DNA of 39,456 bases from Cerioporus squamosus (Eukaryota > Basidiomycota > Agaricomycetes > Polyporales > Polyporaceae), in NCBI GenBank assembly GCA_022592435.1, contig JABYQS010000266.1, positions 1 through 39,456 on the forward strand, read 5' to 3'. Shown here piece by piece: positions 1 to 10,191 of the stretch. Within the stretch, counting starts at the first letter, position 1. Each line of letters begins with the position of its first letter. The notes beneath the pieces are model-generated. The model saw nothing but the letters and a program-made list of their open reading frames with translations. It did not search any database and was not told the DNA's origin. The position numbers were made by a program, and so were the translations under genes.

Positions 1-846
1 CAGGCCGCGGCCGTGGGGGAACATCTGGCTCTCCCCACCCGGTTGCCTGCAGTTCTCTCTTCTCCTGCGCGTGCCATTGAGCGCACTTCCCGCGCAGAAG
101 ATCGTCTTCGTCCAGTATCTCTTCGCGCTCGCTGTCGCGGAGGCGTGTCGCTCGGAACAGGTGCTTGCTGTGGAGGGAGAACGCGTGCGCATTAAGTGGC
201 CGAACGACTTGTACGCCATCACTCGCGAAGGGGAGAAAAAGAAGATCGGGGGCATCCTGGTTAACACCAGTTTTGGGTCCGGGAGAGTAGAACTGGTCGT
301 CGGTGCGTTCCGCTCACTTCTCGCATACAACCGGACCATTCTGTTCCCCACAGGCAGGTACTGACAGCAGACCACAGGATGCGGCCTGAATGTCCTCAAT
401 CCACCACCCATCCCTTCCTTAACGCAACTCCTTCCGGAGGGCACCACGCCCCCGACGATGGAGCGTACTCTTGCAGCAATCATGGCCCGCTTCGAGCGCA
501 TGTGGGCCGAGTTCGTGCGTGAGCGCGGCTCGTTCGAGCCCTTCATGGACCTCTACCTCGACCGCTGGCTCCATTCGTGCGTATTGTTCCTCTTCGCCAC
601 CTTGCGCGTGCGGCTTCCAGGGGATGAGCTGATACCATATACGACAGAGACCAACTTGTAACGCTCACAACCGTCACTCCCGCACGCAAGGTGCGCATCG
701 TCGGGATCACACCCGATCATGGCCTCTTGCGCACGCTAGCGGAGCCGGATGGACGCACGGGCAGCTATGGCGCTGAGTTCATCGACCTTCGGCCGGACGG
801 GAATAGCTTCGACCTCATGGCGGGATTGATCAAGACGAAGACGTAG
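1..846 (+). CDS. BPL1: Biotin--protein ligase (biotin-[acetyl-CoA-carboxylase] ligase), 3' part
   Basis: Catalytic and C-terminal part of a biotin protein ligase, which activates biotin as biotinyl-AMP and attaches it to a lysine of carboxylases such as acetyl-CoA and pyruvate carboxylase. Exons 1-302, 378-576 and 648-846; introns of 75 and 71 nt with clean GT/AG ends and matching phases. Readable in order: NIWLSPPGCLQ, the biotin-binding KWPNDLY block, KKIGGILVN, GCGLNV across intron 1, RWLHSDQLVTL across intron 2, and a C-terminal cap with VRIVGITPDHGLL and YGAEFIDLRPDGNSFDLMAGLI ahead of a TAG stop. About 232 residues are visible; the N-terminal half lies outside. At the very start the GRGRGG-type ATP/biotin loop is encoded one frame away (bases 3-17) from the rest, as though one G were missing from the run at 15-19; see findings. 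Family assignment is secure. Confidence 0.93.
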
Positions 847-1905
847 GTCCAGGACAGACCGAGTGGTGCGCTGAAGGACACAAGAAACGCTACAGCTGTT
901 TGCAGAAGTCGTGTCCGCCCAACTCCGACTGACGCGCACACACTTTTGACGCGTAATATTCACGATATTGAGAAAATTCGTCCGTAGGACAACAACACCA
1001 GTATATACATGCTACGCCACTCCATCATGCTATGACATGCGCCCTCGACCTGTTCCAACTTTTTCTGAGTCGCAGCGTGCCCGTAATGCAGAGATAGTAA
1101 TGCCAGGTCACTGCTCATCTGTAGGGGTGTTCAGGGTGTTTTTGCCCCTCCAGAGTCCACCAAAACTTGGTCAAGTGTACACCAAAGCCGTAAGTATATG
1201 ATTGAATGCTCCCCGAGGTGCTGCAAAGGCTTGGGACGCGTGAGCATGCATAACTTCCACAAGCCCCAGGGACGATCGTAAGCGCCCGTAGACGATATCG
1301 CGATACTCGCTCATCTTCTGTGCTCTCCTAGCATTTCTGACGCTCCGTACATACTCCTGTAAGCTTTCTGCGTCTCCCAGAGTAGTCTTAGTCAGAAGAA
1401 AGTGGCGAACGACTCGTTCAGATTTTCTGAATTTCTGAATTTTTTGTGCACAACGCGTGCTGTGCAATCGGCGCCTGGCCACGACCTCTGCAAACAGCTG
1501 TAACTAGCTGTCGCGTGGCATACTACATCGAATAAACCATTTCTTGATTCTCTCTCCCACCTGCGGCCCGAGGTCGACGTGCAAGTGGTCAGTGACAGCG
1601 AGCGACTGCTGAACCTGCAGCTATGACCAATCAGGGCAAGCTTTCTGCCTCGTAAACGGTTAGTGGTTGTAGCGGTGCTGTAGTGCGCATTAGTACTTGT
1701 TTACGCGAGTCGAGGCTAACTTCGGCTCCAACGACATCGTTAGTGACATGACCATTGTAACGTACAGAATATCGTTGGATATCTACAATTCTACCTCCTT
1801 GCTTTCAAGGCTGAGAATGAGCAACGTACCGAAAGCTTCGGCCCCGTCCTGTTGTTCGTTTTGATATGGGCGCTTGTTGGGCACGTTGACTTGCTCAGAT
1901 CCACC
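847..1905. other. Intergenic region with a MITE-like element
   Basis: No convincing gene. Most of it (891-1502) is bounded by 26-bp inverted repeats and listed separately. Short open frames in it, such as one of 103 codons at 1171-1482 on the minus strand, show no recognisable domain. 1503-1905 is the probable promoter and leader of the orphan gene that follows; no clear TATA box was seen there. Confidence 0.6.
891..1502. mobile_element. MITE-like element with 26-bp terminal inverted repeats
   Basis: The left arm 891-916 and the reverse complement of the right arm 1477-1502 agree at 24 of 26 bases, both beginning TACAGCTGTTTGCAGA. If TA is taken as the target duplication, the element starts CAGCTG and ends CAGCTG, as expected for a non-autonomous Tc1/mariner-type element of about 608 bp. 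No transposase is encoded between the arms. It lies directly downstream of the biotin ligase stop codon. The class is inferred; only the paired arms are seen. Confidence 0.55.
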
Positions 1906-2504
1906 ATGTCGTCCACGTCGCGCACGTACCGCGATGCCGCGACGCAGACTTCCTCTGTAAGTTCCTTAATTTGACGTTATACCTATACTCTCTAACCGAA
2001 CAATCAATGCGACAGTTCGAAAAGTGTGCCATCTCCCCCAGTGGCTCGGAGCATGGCGACGAGATCCCTCGCAAGTCCTCGAGGAAAAAGCCCGTGCTGG
2101 TCGACTGCATGCCCCTACCGCCAGTTGAGGAATACAATAAGCCAGAAGCCACCGGAATCTACTACTATGGGATCTACTTGCGCGACAATGCTCTTGAGGA
2201 GTGCGCGGTCCGTGCGATGCCAGAGCTCACAAACCACCACCCCTCCGTTCAGTACCTTCACGCGCTCGACTACCTCCGCTGGCTTGTGGACGACCCGTCG
2301 CTAAGCGTGCAGCTGGCTGTCTTGCGGGATAGGCACAAGAAGGCCATGCCCTGCATCACACAACACGAGGTGGCGGCCATATTGCCCCTGGTCCCGATCG
2401 AGATGGCGAAGTCCGACAAGAGGATGACGGCGAAGAACGTGGCGAAACTGGTCGACGCGTTGGGTTGCAAGCCGGATTGGTTCGAGATCTCGCTCTTCAT
2501 TTAG
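1906..2504 (+). CDS. Hypothetical protein, 179 aa
   Basis: Two exons, 1906-1956 and 2016-2504, joined by a 59-nt intron (GTAAGT...GACAG) in phase 0. Translation starts MSSTSRTYRDAAT and ends DALGCKPDWFEISLFI. The second exon is 163 codons without interruption and contains a basic patch (PRKSSRKKP, about residues 36-44), a tyrosine-rich stretch (TGIYYYGIYLRDNALEECAV) and a helical middle (SVQYLHALDYLRWLVDD). No signal peptide or membrane segment. I do not recognise the family; the intron with consensus ends and the codon pattern argue that it is a real gene. The start is the first ATG in a fair context (CCACCATGTC). Confidence 0.6.
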
Positions 2505-3723
2505 ATGGTGCGCCTATAGCTGCTCGTTACTGCCCTTGCGCTGCGTGCTCACTCGGGCTTCCGACAGCTTGCACCACAGTCGCAGTTGCACCCACGCCCC
2601 AGGTCAGTTTCATCGCCTGCAGCATAATGCTCCATCATGCTCTTCCACATTCCTGCATCCGCACTGCGCCGTCACGTCGCATCCTCTGTATATCGTACCC
2701 TCGCATCCCGATTATATCTGTCCCCGTCTGCTCGTCGTTGAATCGTCACTTGCTATGTATGTATATCGCTATCCTTGCACCACGCATCTTCCCCCGATCA
2801 TCCGGTTTGTTCGAGTATAGCACGCTTCCGGTCGAGCCGCTTCAACCTCATTAATATGTCAGCGTTGTATTAAAACCATCAGGTACTTCCCCGGATCCGT
2901 CTGCAGGTTATGATGCGAGAGTCTGTTCCGTAGAGACGCGTCGGATTGCTTGATTCACTACTACCATGCCCTCTGCCTCGGACGCGGCTTTAATTCAGCA
3001 GCTGTTGCAAGCAAGGTGCGCTCGAACCTGTACAAGTACCAGTACTGCTGGTGCCGTGTATATCAGACTCGTGCCCACTCTGGGGTGAAGAGGCTGAGTG
3101 TTACTACTGAATTGCCACGCAACACCACGCTCGAGGGTCCGCAGGCACCGTCCTGAGTAATGTTTTGCTTGCTCCTCCACGTGCATGTTAGCGTTACGCG
3201 GTCCCTCCACCAATAGGACCGGACACTGACCTAGGGGACGCGTCGACGCGCGACGCGTTCAGGACAGACGCGTGACGCTGAGTAACGACCAATCACGTGC
3301 AATGTGACTCTCGTGACCCGAGGAAGGGCCACGCAGGCCCGGCAAGAGGCCGGCAAGGCTTGGGCAAGGCGGGATGAACTCATCCTCCTCCCTCGAGGCT
3401 CGACCGTCATCGTGATTTGCCCAGCTGCAGGATTTCCAGTCCTTCATCTATGCCCGTCTTCTGCTCCTGAACCATCGCATCTGCTCAGCTCAAAGTCCCC
3501 GCGCTCGACGACGCTCGCCACCGCAGAGAAAGAGACAGGAAGGTGCGTAGCTCATCGCGGCACTCGTGAGAGTGCGCAGCGGCGAAGGCGGTCCACGACC
3601 GGAGCTCCCGCGAAGTTCTGACCGTGACTTGGGACTGGACAGATAACTTGAACTCTGCCTCCCACCCCATCCCTCTGACGTCTTCCTCTTCCCTACGCAC
3701 CCATCCGCAGGCCACAGGCGAAG
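2505..3723. other. Intergenic region and FAD synthase leader
   Basis: Holds the 3' flank of the 179-aa gene and the upstream region of FAD synthase. A pyrimidine-rich tract ending in an AG just before 3709 (CTTCCCTACGCACCCATCCGCAG) together with a GTGCGT at about 3543 would fit an intron in the 5' leader. Short frames on both strands at 3304-3800 look like GC-rich chance frames. No RNA gene or repeat was seen. Confidence 0.4.
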
Positions 3724-5955
3724 ATGCGAAAGGCAGACTACGCTGCGATAGCCCGGGACGTCTACGCGCTCGCGGGCACGGACGACCCGCTCGCGGCACC
3801 GGTGAAGGAGGCTCTGGAGGTCATCGACGAGGCGTTTGAGACGTGGGGGTGCGCACGCCCCGCCCTCGCCGTACGGTGCGCACGCTTACGCTGACGCTTA
3901 TCGTCCCCCGCAGGCAGGACCGTGTATCCCTCAGCTTCAACGGAGGCAAGGACTGTGCGTATTGCGTCCCGGCGAGATATGAGACGATACTCACAGAGAC
4001 GCACGTAGGCACGGTGCTCCTCCACCTCGTCGCCGCAAGCATCGGGCGCCGCACATCCACGTCGACGTCCACCTCCTCGTCCTCGTCCCCGCCCAAACCG
4101 CTCGCAGCAGTCTACATCCCCGTGCCCTCCCCGTTCCCGCAGCTCGAAGCGTTCATAGACGAGGCCGCCTCCGCGTATCACCTCGACCTCTTCCACTGCC
4201 CACCGCCCGCAGATCCGCTGCCCGTCGAGTCCGTGCCGACCCCAGGCGCCGCTGCTGCCCCCGTGCTCGAGCGGCCAAAGCATGTGAAGGGCGGGGAGGG
4301 TATGCGCCTTGCTCTGGAGATGTATAAGGCGCGGTTCCCGCAGGTCGAGGCGATATTGATTGGGACGAGGCGGAGCGACCCCCATGGAGGTGAGCGTTTG
4401 CTGCGACTTCAAGTGTCCGTTCGTTGTTCTGCCCGGTTGGCTCCCCTGGTTCCTCCTGTGGCCGGTCGCCGCTGAGCGTCCCTCCGCGGCGTCTCTGGCA
4501 GCTCGGCGCGACGCTGGGTGGGAGTCATGGAACTTGTGTATACAGACTCGGATTCTGTAGCGTGCGCGAGACGCGAAGACGTCGGCCGGTTATTCCGTGC
4601 ACTCCTCGCCGCGCTTCTCATGTTCGAGACGCGCCTCGCAATTCACCATGAGAACGCTCAGGGTCATCGTTGCCCCCGCCGCGGTTATACGCAGGAGCAA
4701 GCATTGCGGCCGCGCATACATTGAGCGCGTAGGTTCAGATTTTTGGTTTCGATGCGATGCATGGGTGGTGGCTGCAATGCTTGGTCCCAGCTTCGGCCGA
4801 TCGCAGCGCGACACAAGCACCGTGCTGACCCCGGGGAAGCACGATCCGTGGCGTAGAAGTGGAAGTTACGTCATCTCAGGTGACTGCCCCCTCTCGCAGC
4901 CGCGGTGCTTCGTGTACGCGCAGGGCTTGTTCGCCGTGACCACAACCTTAGATCGTCTCGGCAAAACGCACATATATACTCGTCTCGACACTCACGCACG
5001 GATTGTACTCACCGTCTCCTCCTCCCTCCCCCTTGCCCTGTAGCGAAGCTCGGATTCCGCAACCCCACCGACCCCGGCTGGCCGCGCTTCGTGCGCGTGA
5101 ACCCGATCATCAACTGGTCGTACGCAGACGTGTGGGCGTACCTCAAGCGATTCGACGTGCCGTACTGCAATCTCTACGACGAGGGGTGAGTCTGCTCGCG
5201 TAGTTTCCAGAAGTGGGTGATCGGGGACTGACGTGCGCACTCACAGATACACGTCTCTAGGCTCGACGTACAACACCTTCCCGAACCCCGCTCTTCGCGC
5301 ACATTCATCCTGCACTTGCGGCAAGGCTCCGTCATCGTCATCGTCCTCCTCGTCCCTCTCGTCCACATCTACGCCCCTAACCCCCATGCCCAACGGCACG
5401 ACCCCAGCGGGCCCCTCCAAACCAAACGGCCTCCCGAAGCCAAACGGCTCCTCCGCGCCCCCCTCCTCGAAAATGCAGCCGCTCCCGGACACCTTCATCA
5501 TCCTCAACGGCAACCCGGCCGCGCTCTGCGTGGGGGAGCCCACGCCCGCAGCCCCGGGTGAGCGCGCGCCCCTGCCACACCGCGCGATGCTCGTCGACCT
5601 CACGCGCGAGCCCGGGCAGCTGTGCGAGGGGGAGGCGCACCCGCACCCGCACCAGCTCGCGCTGTCCCTCCCGCCGTCGCCGCAGCCGCCAACTGCGTCA
5701 CTCGCCAACGGTGCTGGCGTGAACGGGGCGGACGTGCGGGCGTGCGACGGGGTCGGGAAGCTGGAGGTGCTGCACCGCTCGGCGGAGATGTGCCAGGGCG
5801 AGCCGAATACACCAGAGCCAGAGTCAGAGCCACAGCAGGGGACGGGGACGGGGACATGCACGTGTGCGCCAAAGTACCGGCCGGCGTACGAGCTCGGGGA
5901 TGGCAGTTTGGAGCGCGCGGGGCGGGCGTCGGGTGTTGCGCCCCCAATCGTATGA
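3724..5955 (+). CDS. FAD1: FAD synthase (FMN adenylyltransferase) with long C-terminal extension
   Basis: Transfers AMP from ATP to FMN to make FAD; PAPS-reductase-like PP-loop fold. Five exons: 3724-3848, 3914-3954, 4009-4389, 5044-5185, 5247-5955; all phases close, 465 aa. Key blocks: [17 protein letters not shown] (PP-loop, residues about 47-63, built across intron 2), [28 protein letters not shown] (about 174-182), [39 protein letters not shown]. These fit yeast and fungal Fad1. Intron 3 is 654 nt, about ten times the local norm. After the conserved end the protein runs on for some 225 residues: a Ser/Pro-rich linker, three C-x-G-E motifs (ALCVGEP, QLCEGEA, MCQGEP), then [17 protein letters not shown], a segment also found near the end of other fungal FAD synthases. 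The last exon has long antisense open frames, which I take as shadows of its high GC. Confidence 0.92.
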
Positions 5956-6619
5956 GGGGCGAAGCGTAAGGCGCAATGGCGCGTGAGGTCTTGGTGGCAT
6001 TGGCCTGGCGTGCGTACGACGTGCTTGCAGATGGAGACTGAGACAGTACTTGGCTGGATAGACTGTTCTTGGATGTACGAGTATATGTATGTATGCTGAT
6101 CTTTTGGTGGTCCATGGCGTCGGGCATCGGCGGAAGAGGTTTCGGGCCTACATACGTTCCACCGGGATATGTAGGACCGCATTAATGAGCTCGAGAGCAC
6201 ATGTGCGAGTCAGACAGTTGAACGCGTCCTGCAACATACCGTGCTTGGGCTCCGTGCGACCGGCTTCGACTCCTGGCCGTATGTTCGTATATTGATCTGA
6301 ATCACAGTGCCATGCCTCGGCCGACATACGGCGGAAGTCGACTCGAGCTTCCAAGCTCTCTCAACGACCTGCACAACTGGCCGGCCCTCCGAGAGTCCGA
6401 GTCCGAGTCGCCACGACGGTCACAAATCACGTGCGCGGCATGTCACGGCGGTCAACGCGTCCTCCCGGAGTCCCGGACGCGTAGTCTGAGCGAAATCCCA
6501 CTGGCAAACGCGCCGTCGTGCACGCAGGCCGACATCACAGGTGGACCTGTGGTTCTCATGAATGGACGCGTCGGTAACGAGAATGTAGCAACACTCACAG
6601 TCCCTGCCCCCCCTCAGCC
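5956..6619. other. Intergenic region after FAD synthase
   Basis: 3' flank of FAD synthase. A 103-codon plus-strand frame (6312-6623, starting MPRPTYGGSRLEL) has a CAAC pair but no recognised domain and no introns, so I do not call it a gene. No repeats or RNA genes seen. Confidence 0.35.
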
Positions 6620-7216
6620 TTAAGTTCCAGTGGCTGCCGGTGCCGGTGCCGCCTCTCCTGCGCTGGCGACCGTTGCAGGTGCATATATGCGCTCGTTTGC
6701 ACCGTCGCCTGCGATTACCGGGTTGTGGAAGCTCGAGCTCGAGGGACCTGCGCCGTTCCTCCCCTCGGCACCACTCGGAGGTACAGCGTCGACGTCGCCG
6801 CGGCGCAGGCCCACCACGCTTCCTCTCGCGCGTTCATATCCACCTCGCCCGCGCCGCAACCTGTACCGGTCCGCGCTCGCTCTCGCACGCCCAGCGGAGG
6901 TGCTCGTGCCCTCGTGCTCCAGCTCGGCGCGGCCATGGCGCTGTTGGCCGTGTCCTCCACCGGTACCGGCTCCCCGACCGCCGCGAGCGCGCCCGCGCCA
7001 GTAGTATGGGGACTTCATGAAGGCGGCCTTGCGCTCGTGGTTGCGCTTGGTGGAGGTCGGGATCCAGTTGCCGCCGGGATGGACCTGGAGACAGGTGTGC
7101 TCGCAGGTGCAGAGCTTGTCACGGCAGCCGCGCGAGAACGGGTTGCGCGGGGGCGGAGGGAGCGGGGGAGGCGGGTCTGCCAGTGAGGCCGGCGGCTTGG
7201 GTGGGTTCGGGTCCAT
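6620..7216 (-). CDS. Hypothetical Cys/His-motif protein, 198 aa (weak)
   Basis: Single open frame from the ATG at 7216 to the stop at 6620. The start is proline-rich (MDPNPPKPPASLADPPPPLP), followed by a Cys/His cluster at about residues 30-60 (CRDKLCTCEHTC, then NWIPTSTKRNHERK) whose spacing recalls the small zinc-binding heads of some basidiomycete transposon-derived proteins. After residue about 65 it becomes a low-complexity Arg/Gly/Ala stretch, which may be readthrough of GC-rich DNA; a missed intron could redirect the C-terminus. Both strands are open here, so strand is uncertain. No function is claimed. Confidence 0.3.
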   Translation of the reverse strand: MDPNPPKPPASLADPPPPLPPPPRNPFSRGCRDKLCTCEHTCLQVHPGGNWIPTSTKRNHERKAAFMKSPYYWRGRARGGRGAGTGGGHGQQRHGRAELEHEGTSTSAGRARASADRYRLRRGRGGYERARGSVVGLRRGDVDAVPPSGAEGRNGAGPSSSSFHNPVIAGDGANERIYAPATVASAGEAAPAPAATGT

Positions 7217-7722
7217 GTCTGCGTCGAGCGTAAGCGGCAGGGTCACCAATTAATGGACGAGAGTAGAGGGGGATGTGGAGCAGGCGCACGGCCGGTCGGA
7301 GGTACGTTACATAGAGAACCTTAAGGTCCGGGACTTCTCTGCACGTGGCTCCTGCGCAGACGTCGCTCATCCTCGCTGTTTGGTAGTCTCGAAACGCCTA
7401 TGTCTGCGCAAAGGTTTCCGGCGTAGCAGTTCGGAGGAGAGAAAGTTCTGCCTTCGCTCGCAAGCCTTATGGGGTTTCCGACGTCCTGCCAGTAAGGCTC
7501 GGCTTCGACGGTACCTCCAGAACAGATACAGCCGCGTACGATCCAATCGATAGCAGAAAGCCAGTCTTACAAACTGCAGAGTATACACCGGGACATTTTG
7601 GCCCACCCCGGCTGACCCTCATCAAGAACTCGGACCCCGCCGTCTACCACTCGGGTCCGTGTTCGCCACGAGAAAAGAAGGACCGATGCTTGTGGCTTCG
7701 ACGAACTCAACAGGTGGCATGC
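7217..7722. other. Intergenic spacer
   Basis: Between the weak Cys/His gene and the 3' end of the orphan-family gene. No open frame with recognisable content, no repeat, no RNA gene seen. Confidence 0.5.
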
Positions 7723-9730
7723 CTACTTTGAGGCGTCACCTGCACTGCTCTTCGCCCAGAGCTTGCGAGCTCCGCGCATAAGACCCCGAAGTCCCTTCAG
7801 GACGTGCGCCTGCGAGGTCGGGCCCACGGCAGATTGGCGTTTGGAAGTCCTCAACGCTGACCCCATCAAGACGTGCGTCTGCGAGGTCTGCGGGGTCGGG
7901 CCCACGAAAAATTGGCGTTCGGGAGCCGGAGTTCTCAACGCTGAACCCAAGTACTCCGATGCGTCCGTGTTTGCTGACGACGAGGACACTTGGGATGCCG
8001 TCCGGGAGCTGCTAGTGCCCTCGTCTGTGAACGATGAGGAGATCCTGCATGGGAAATTTACCGCTCGGTGAGCTGGTATCAGCGCAAGTCCAAAGTCCTC
8101 GTGCCGCTTGAGGTCCATGACACCACTGGAGTCATCATCTAGCATTGCACCCAAAGGCGTGATCGTGCCCACTGCACAGAGATGTGGCACTCGGTCAACC
8201 TCTGCCACAGAGTGTCATGCAGCAACGAGCGTGCCAGGCACTCACCAAGATCGTCGTCAACTGTGACTGCGAGTCGGCAATCGGAAAAGGCACGTTCCAG
8301 GTAACCTTGTAGGTCCTCGGGAAAGGCTTCGCCCTAGAAGAGGATCGACATTTCAGTATTGCAGCACACCCGATGTATTGATAGACGCGGATCCGGGGAA
8401 GCCTTACATGTAGCAAGTTTACAAGATCAGCATCGGACGCACAGGCAACCTCGGCATCAGAGTTCTGTTCCGGGAACACGAGTGTCAATAGGAGGAACTA
8501 TCTCTCGAAACCTGAAGCGCACATACCTCTGCCAAGATGCAGTCCAGCAGGTGGTCAACCGGGTTGAAGGTCTACACAGGAGGCTAGGGTCAGTCACGTC
8601 GAGACAACGAGGTGCCAATGGAGGTCAAGTCCGCCTGCCTACCTGCGGTCCGAGCTCCTCCGTCAGCGTTGACTCCAGCGTGCTGTTGAACCCGGACGAC
8701 CCCGACCCCGATCCACTAGACCCAGGAGGTCGGGGCAGCTCATGCGGACCAGCAGCAGCTCGGATCACCTTCAGCGGCCGCCACGGCTTGCGCCGCTTCG
8801 CCTTGTGGTAGTTGAGGAAGATGCACTGGTCGGGCTCCACGTCCACAACTCCTCCGGCTGCAGCACCATCCGAGTCGACCGGTGTATAATCCCTCTTGAC
8901 GCGGTGCGAAGGGCCAATGCGCGAGGCCACGGACGCATCCCTCGCGCGCGCCATCGTGACGCGGAACTCGCCGCCAGCCCCAGCGGGGGCGAAGCACCCC
9001 GCGGCGACAAGCAGCTCGCCCTGCGCGCTGCCGCTGTGGAACGCCGCCTCGGCCCACACGGACGTCTTTGTGAAGCCCGAGACGAAGAGGACGTCCTGCT
9101 CCTGGACGTCGATGCCCAGGCGCTCGCTGGCGAAGCCGTACCAGTGCTCGATGTGCGCGGCCATGTAGCGCTTGATGTGGTTCCCGCAGTCGAGGTACGT
9201 CTTGTGCGCGTTCTCTTTGAGCAGGAGCAGCGCCCCGGAGGACTGCTTGCACTGGTAGCGCAGGGTGGCCTCCGCGGAGGCTCCGAGTTCCCTGAAATTA
9301 ATGCGTCAGCGTGACCTAGCCCTAGCAAAAAGCACAGCCCGAAGATAGTGAAAACCTGGACGTACGTCAGCGACGCCCCCAACGCGACCGAGAGCGAGGA
9401 TATGCTCCCGCTGTGCAGCTCGGGCTGCGTGATCTTGTCCGGATAATGCTGGATTGAGTTCGGGTCCGGGGGGACGAAGGTCTGGAAGTTCTCCGGCACG
9501 CCGCGTTTGTTGACCGGGTCCGCTGCGGGGCGCATGGCGTTGAAGAGGAAGCAGAACCGGCCCTCGTCCAGGTAGCCGACGTCGCCCAGCCGGACCTCCC
9601 CAAAGGCCGGGGACGGTTCGGGGCCCCAGAGCGGATGTCCGTGCTTGAGCGACCACAGCTCCTTTGCGTATGTGTCGTAGGCTGCCGGGGTTTGCATGGG
9701 TGTGGAGGAAGGCGGCGTAGGGGATGTCAT
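7723..9730 (-). CDS. Agaricomycete orphan-family protein, full-length copy (560 aa)
   Basis: Six exons on the minus strand: 9730-9366, 9291-8643, 8571-8527, 8464-8408, 8333-8246, 8201-7723; every junction keeps frame. Residues 1-120: ELWSLKHGHPLWGPEPSPAF, GEVRLGDVGYLDEGRFCFLF, NKRGVPENF, DKITQPELHS. Residues 120-220: LRYQCKQSSGALLLLKENAH, HIEHWYGFASERLGIDVQEQ, DVLFVSGFTKTSVWAEAAFH. From memory these are hallmarks of a large protein family of unknown function expanded in Polyporales and related fungi. The next part is basic and Gly/Ser-rich. Three small exons then code an acidic helical module (NPVDHLLDCILAE, NSDAEVACASDADLVNLL, GEAFPEDLQGYLERAF, LAVTVDDDLEVDRV). The last exon carries a duplicated segment (GSALRT...VGPT...HVL, twice). 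No signal peptide or TM helix. Start MTSPTP was chosen because the sister gene starts at the corresponding point. Confidence 0.78.
7796..7951. repeat. Imperfect tandem duplication inside the last exon of the orphan-family gene
   Basis: Two adjacent units, about 7796-7868 and 7869-7951. They share GACGTGCG-CTGCGAGGTC, GTCGGGCCCACG, ATTGGCGTT and CTCAACGCTGA, in the same order. The second unit carries extra short insertions whose lengths keep the minus-strand frame, giving the repeated peptide pattern GSALRT...VGPT...HVL. Confidence 0.75.
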
Positions 9731-10191
9731 AGGAGCGCAGGTGGTCTTATGATGTATTTTGCACTTGTTCTCAGCACCGGACAATGTGACAGAACCTAAT
9801 ACAACGCGAGAACATCAGAAGCGTAGTGCCTTCGAGCGGATTGCTGTACATACCAGTGCGCTTCTTCTGCCACGATGCCGCATATTCGATCCTCGTAATT
9901 GCTGGGATGAGTCTTCTGCTATGCTTGCCACGGCCGACCTCGCGCCCATGCTTTACGTCAGCCCAGCGACATATCAGAAGATGTCTGCCATATACGACGA
10001 GCCGGTGTGGAAGTTGGCGACTGCGTATCGAGTACTCGGCGGGCGTGCTTGACGTTTGAAGGAAGGGGCAGAATTGGGGGCGGGGCGAAGCAATGTGTGT
10101 ATATGTAAGTATCTCAGAAGACACGCAAAGAGGTACGTAAGCGAACAGCTGAACGATCGACGGAGTTGTGAGATGATGGAAGGCAAGCATA
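9731..10191. other. Spacer between the two orphan-family paralogs
   Basis: Holds the promoter of the downstream full-length copy (an AAAATACAT stretch about 45 bases before its ATG on the minus strand) and the 3' flank of the truncated copy. I looked here for the missing C-terminal half of the truncated copy (acidic module, basic linker) and saw no recognisable remnant in any minus-strand frame. Confidence 0.5.

Noticed and set aside
2966..3160. Small frame starting MPSASDAALIQQLLQA
   Set aside because: Begins like a protein, but any splice at the GTGCGC donor leads to a stop within a few codons.
5241..6200. 319-codon minus-strand frame opposite the last FAD synthase exon
   Set aside because: GC-rich antisense shadow; the plus strand carries the spliced, family-matching protein.
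7763..8071. 102-codon plus-strand frame with a repeated CEV...GPT pattern
   Set aside because: The repeat belongs to the minus-strand orphan gene's last exon, which joins five other exons in frame; this is its antisense.
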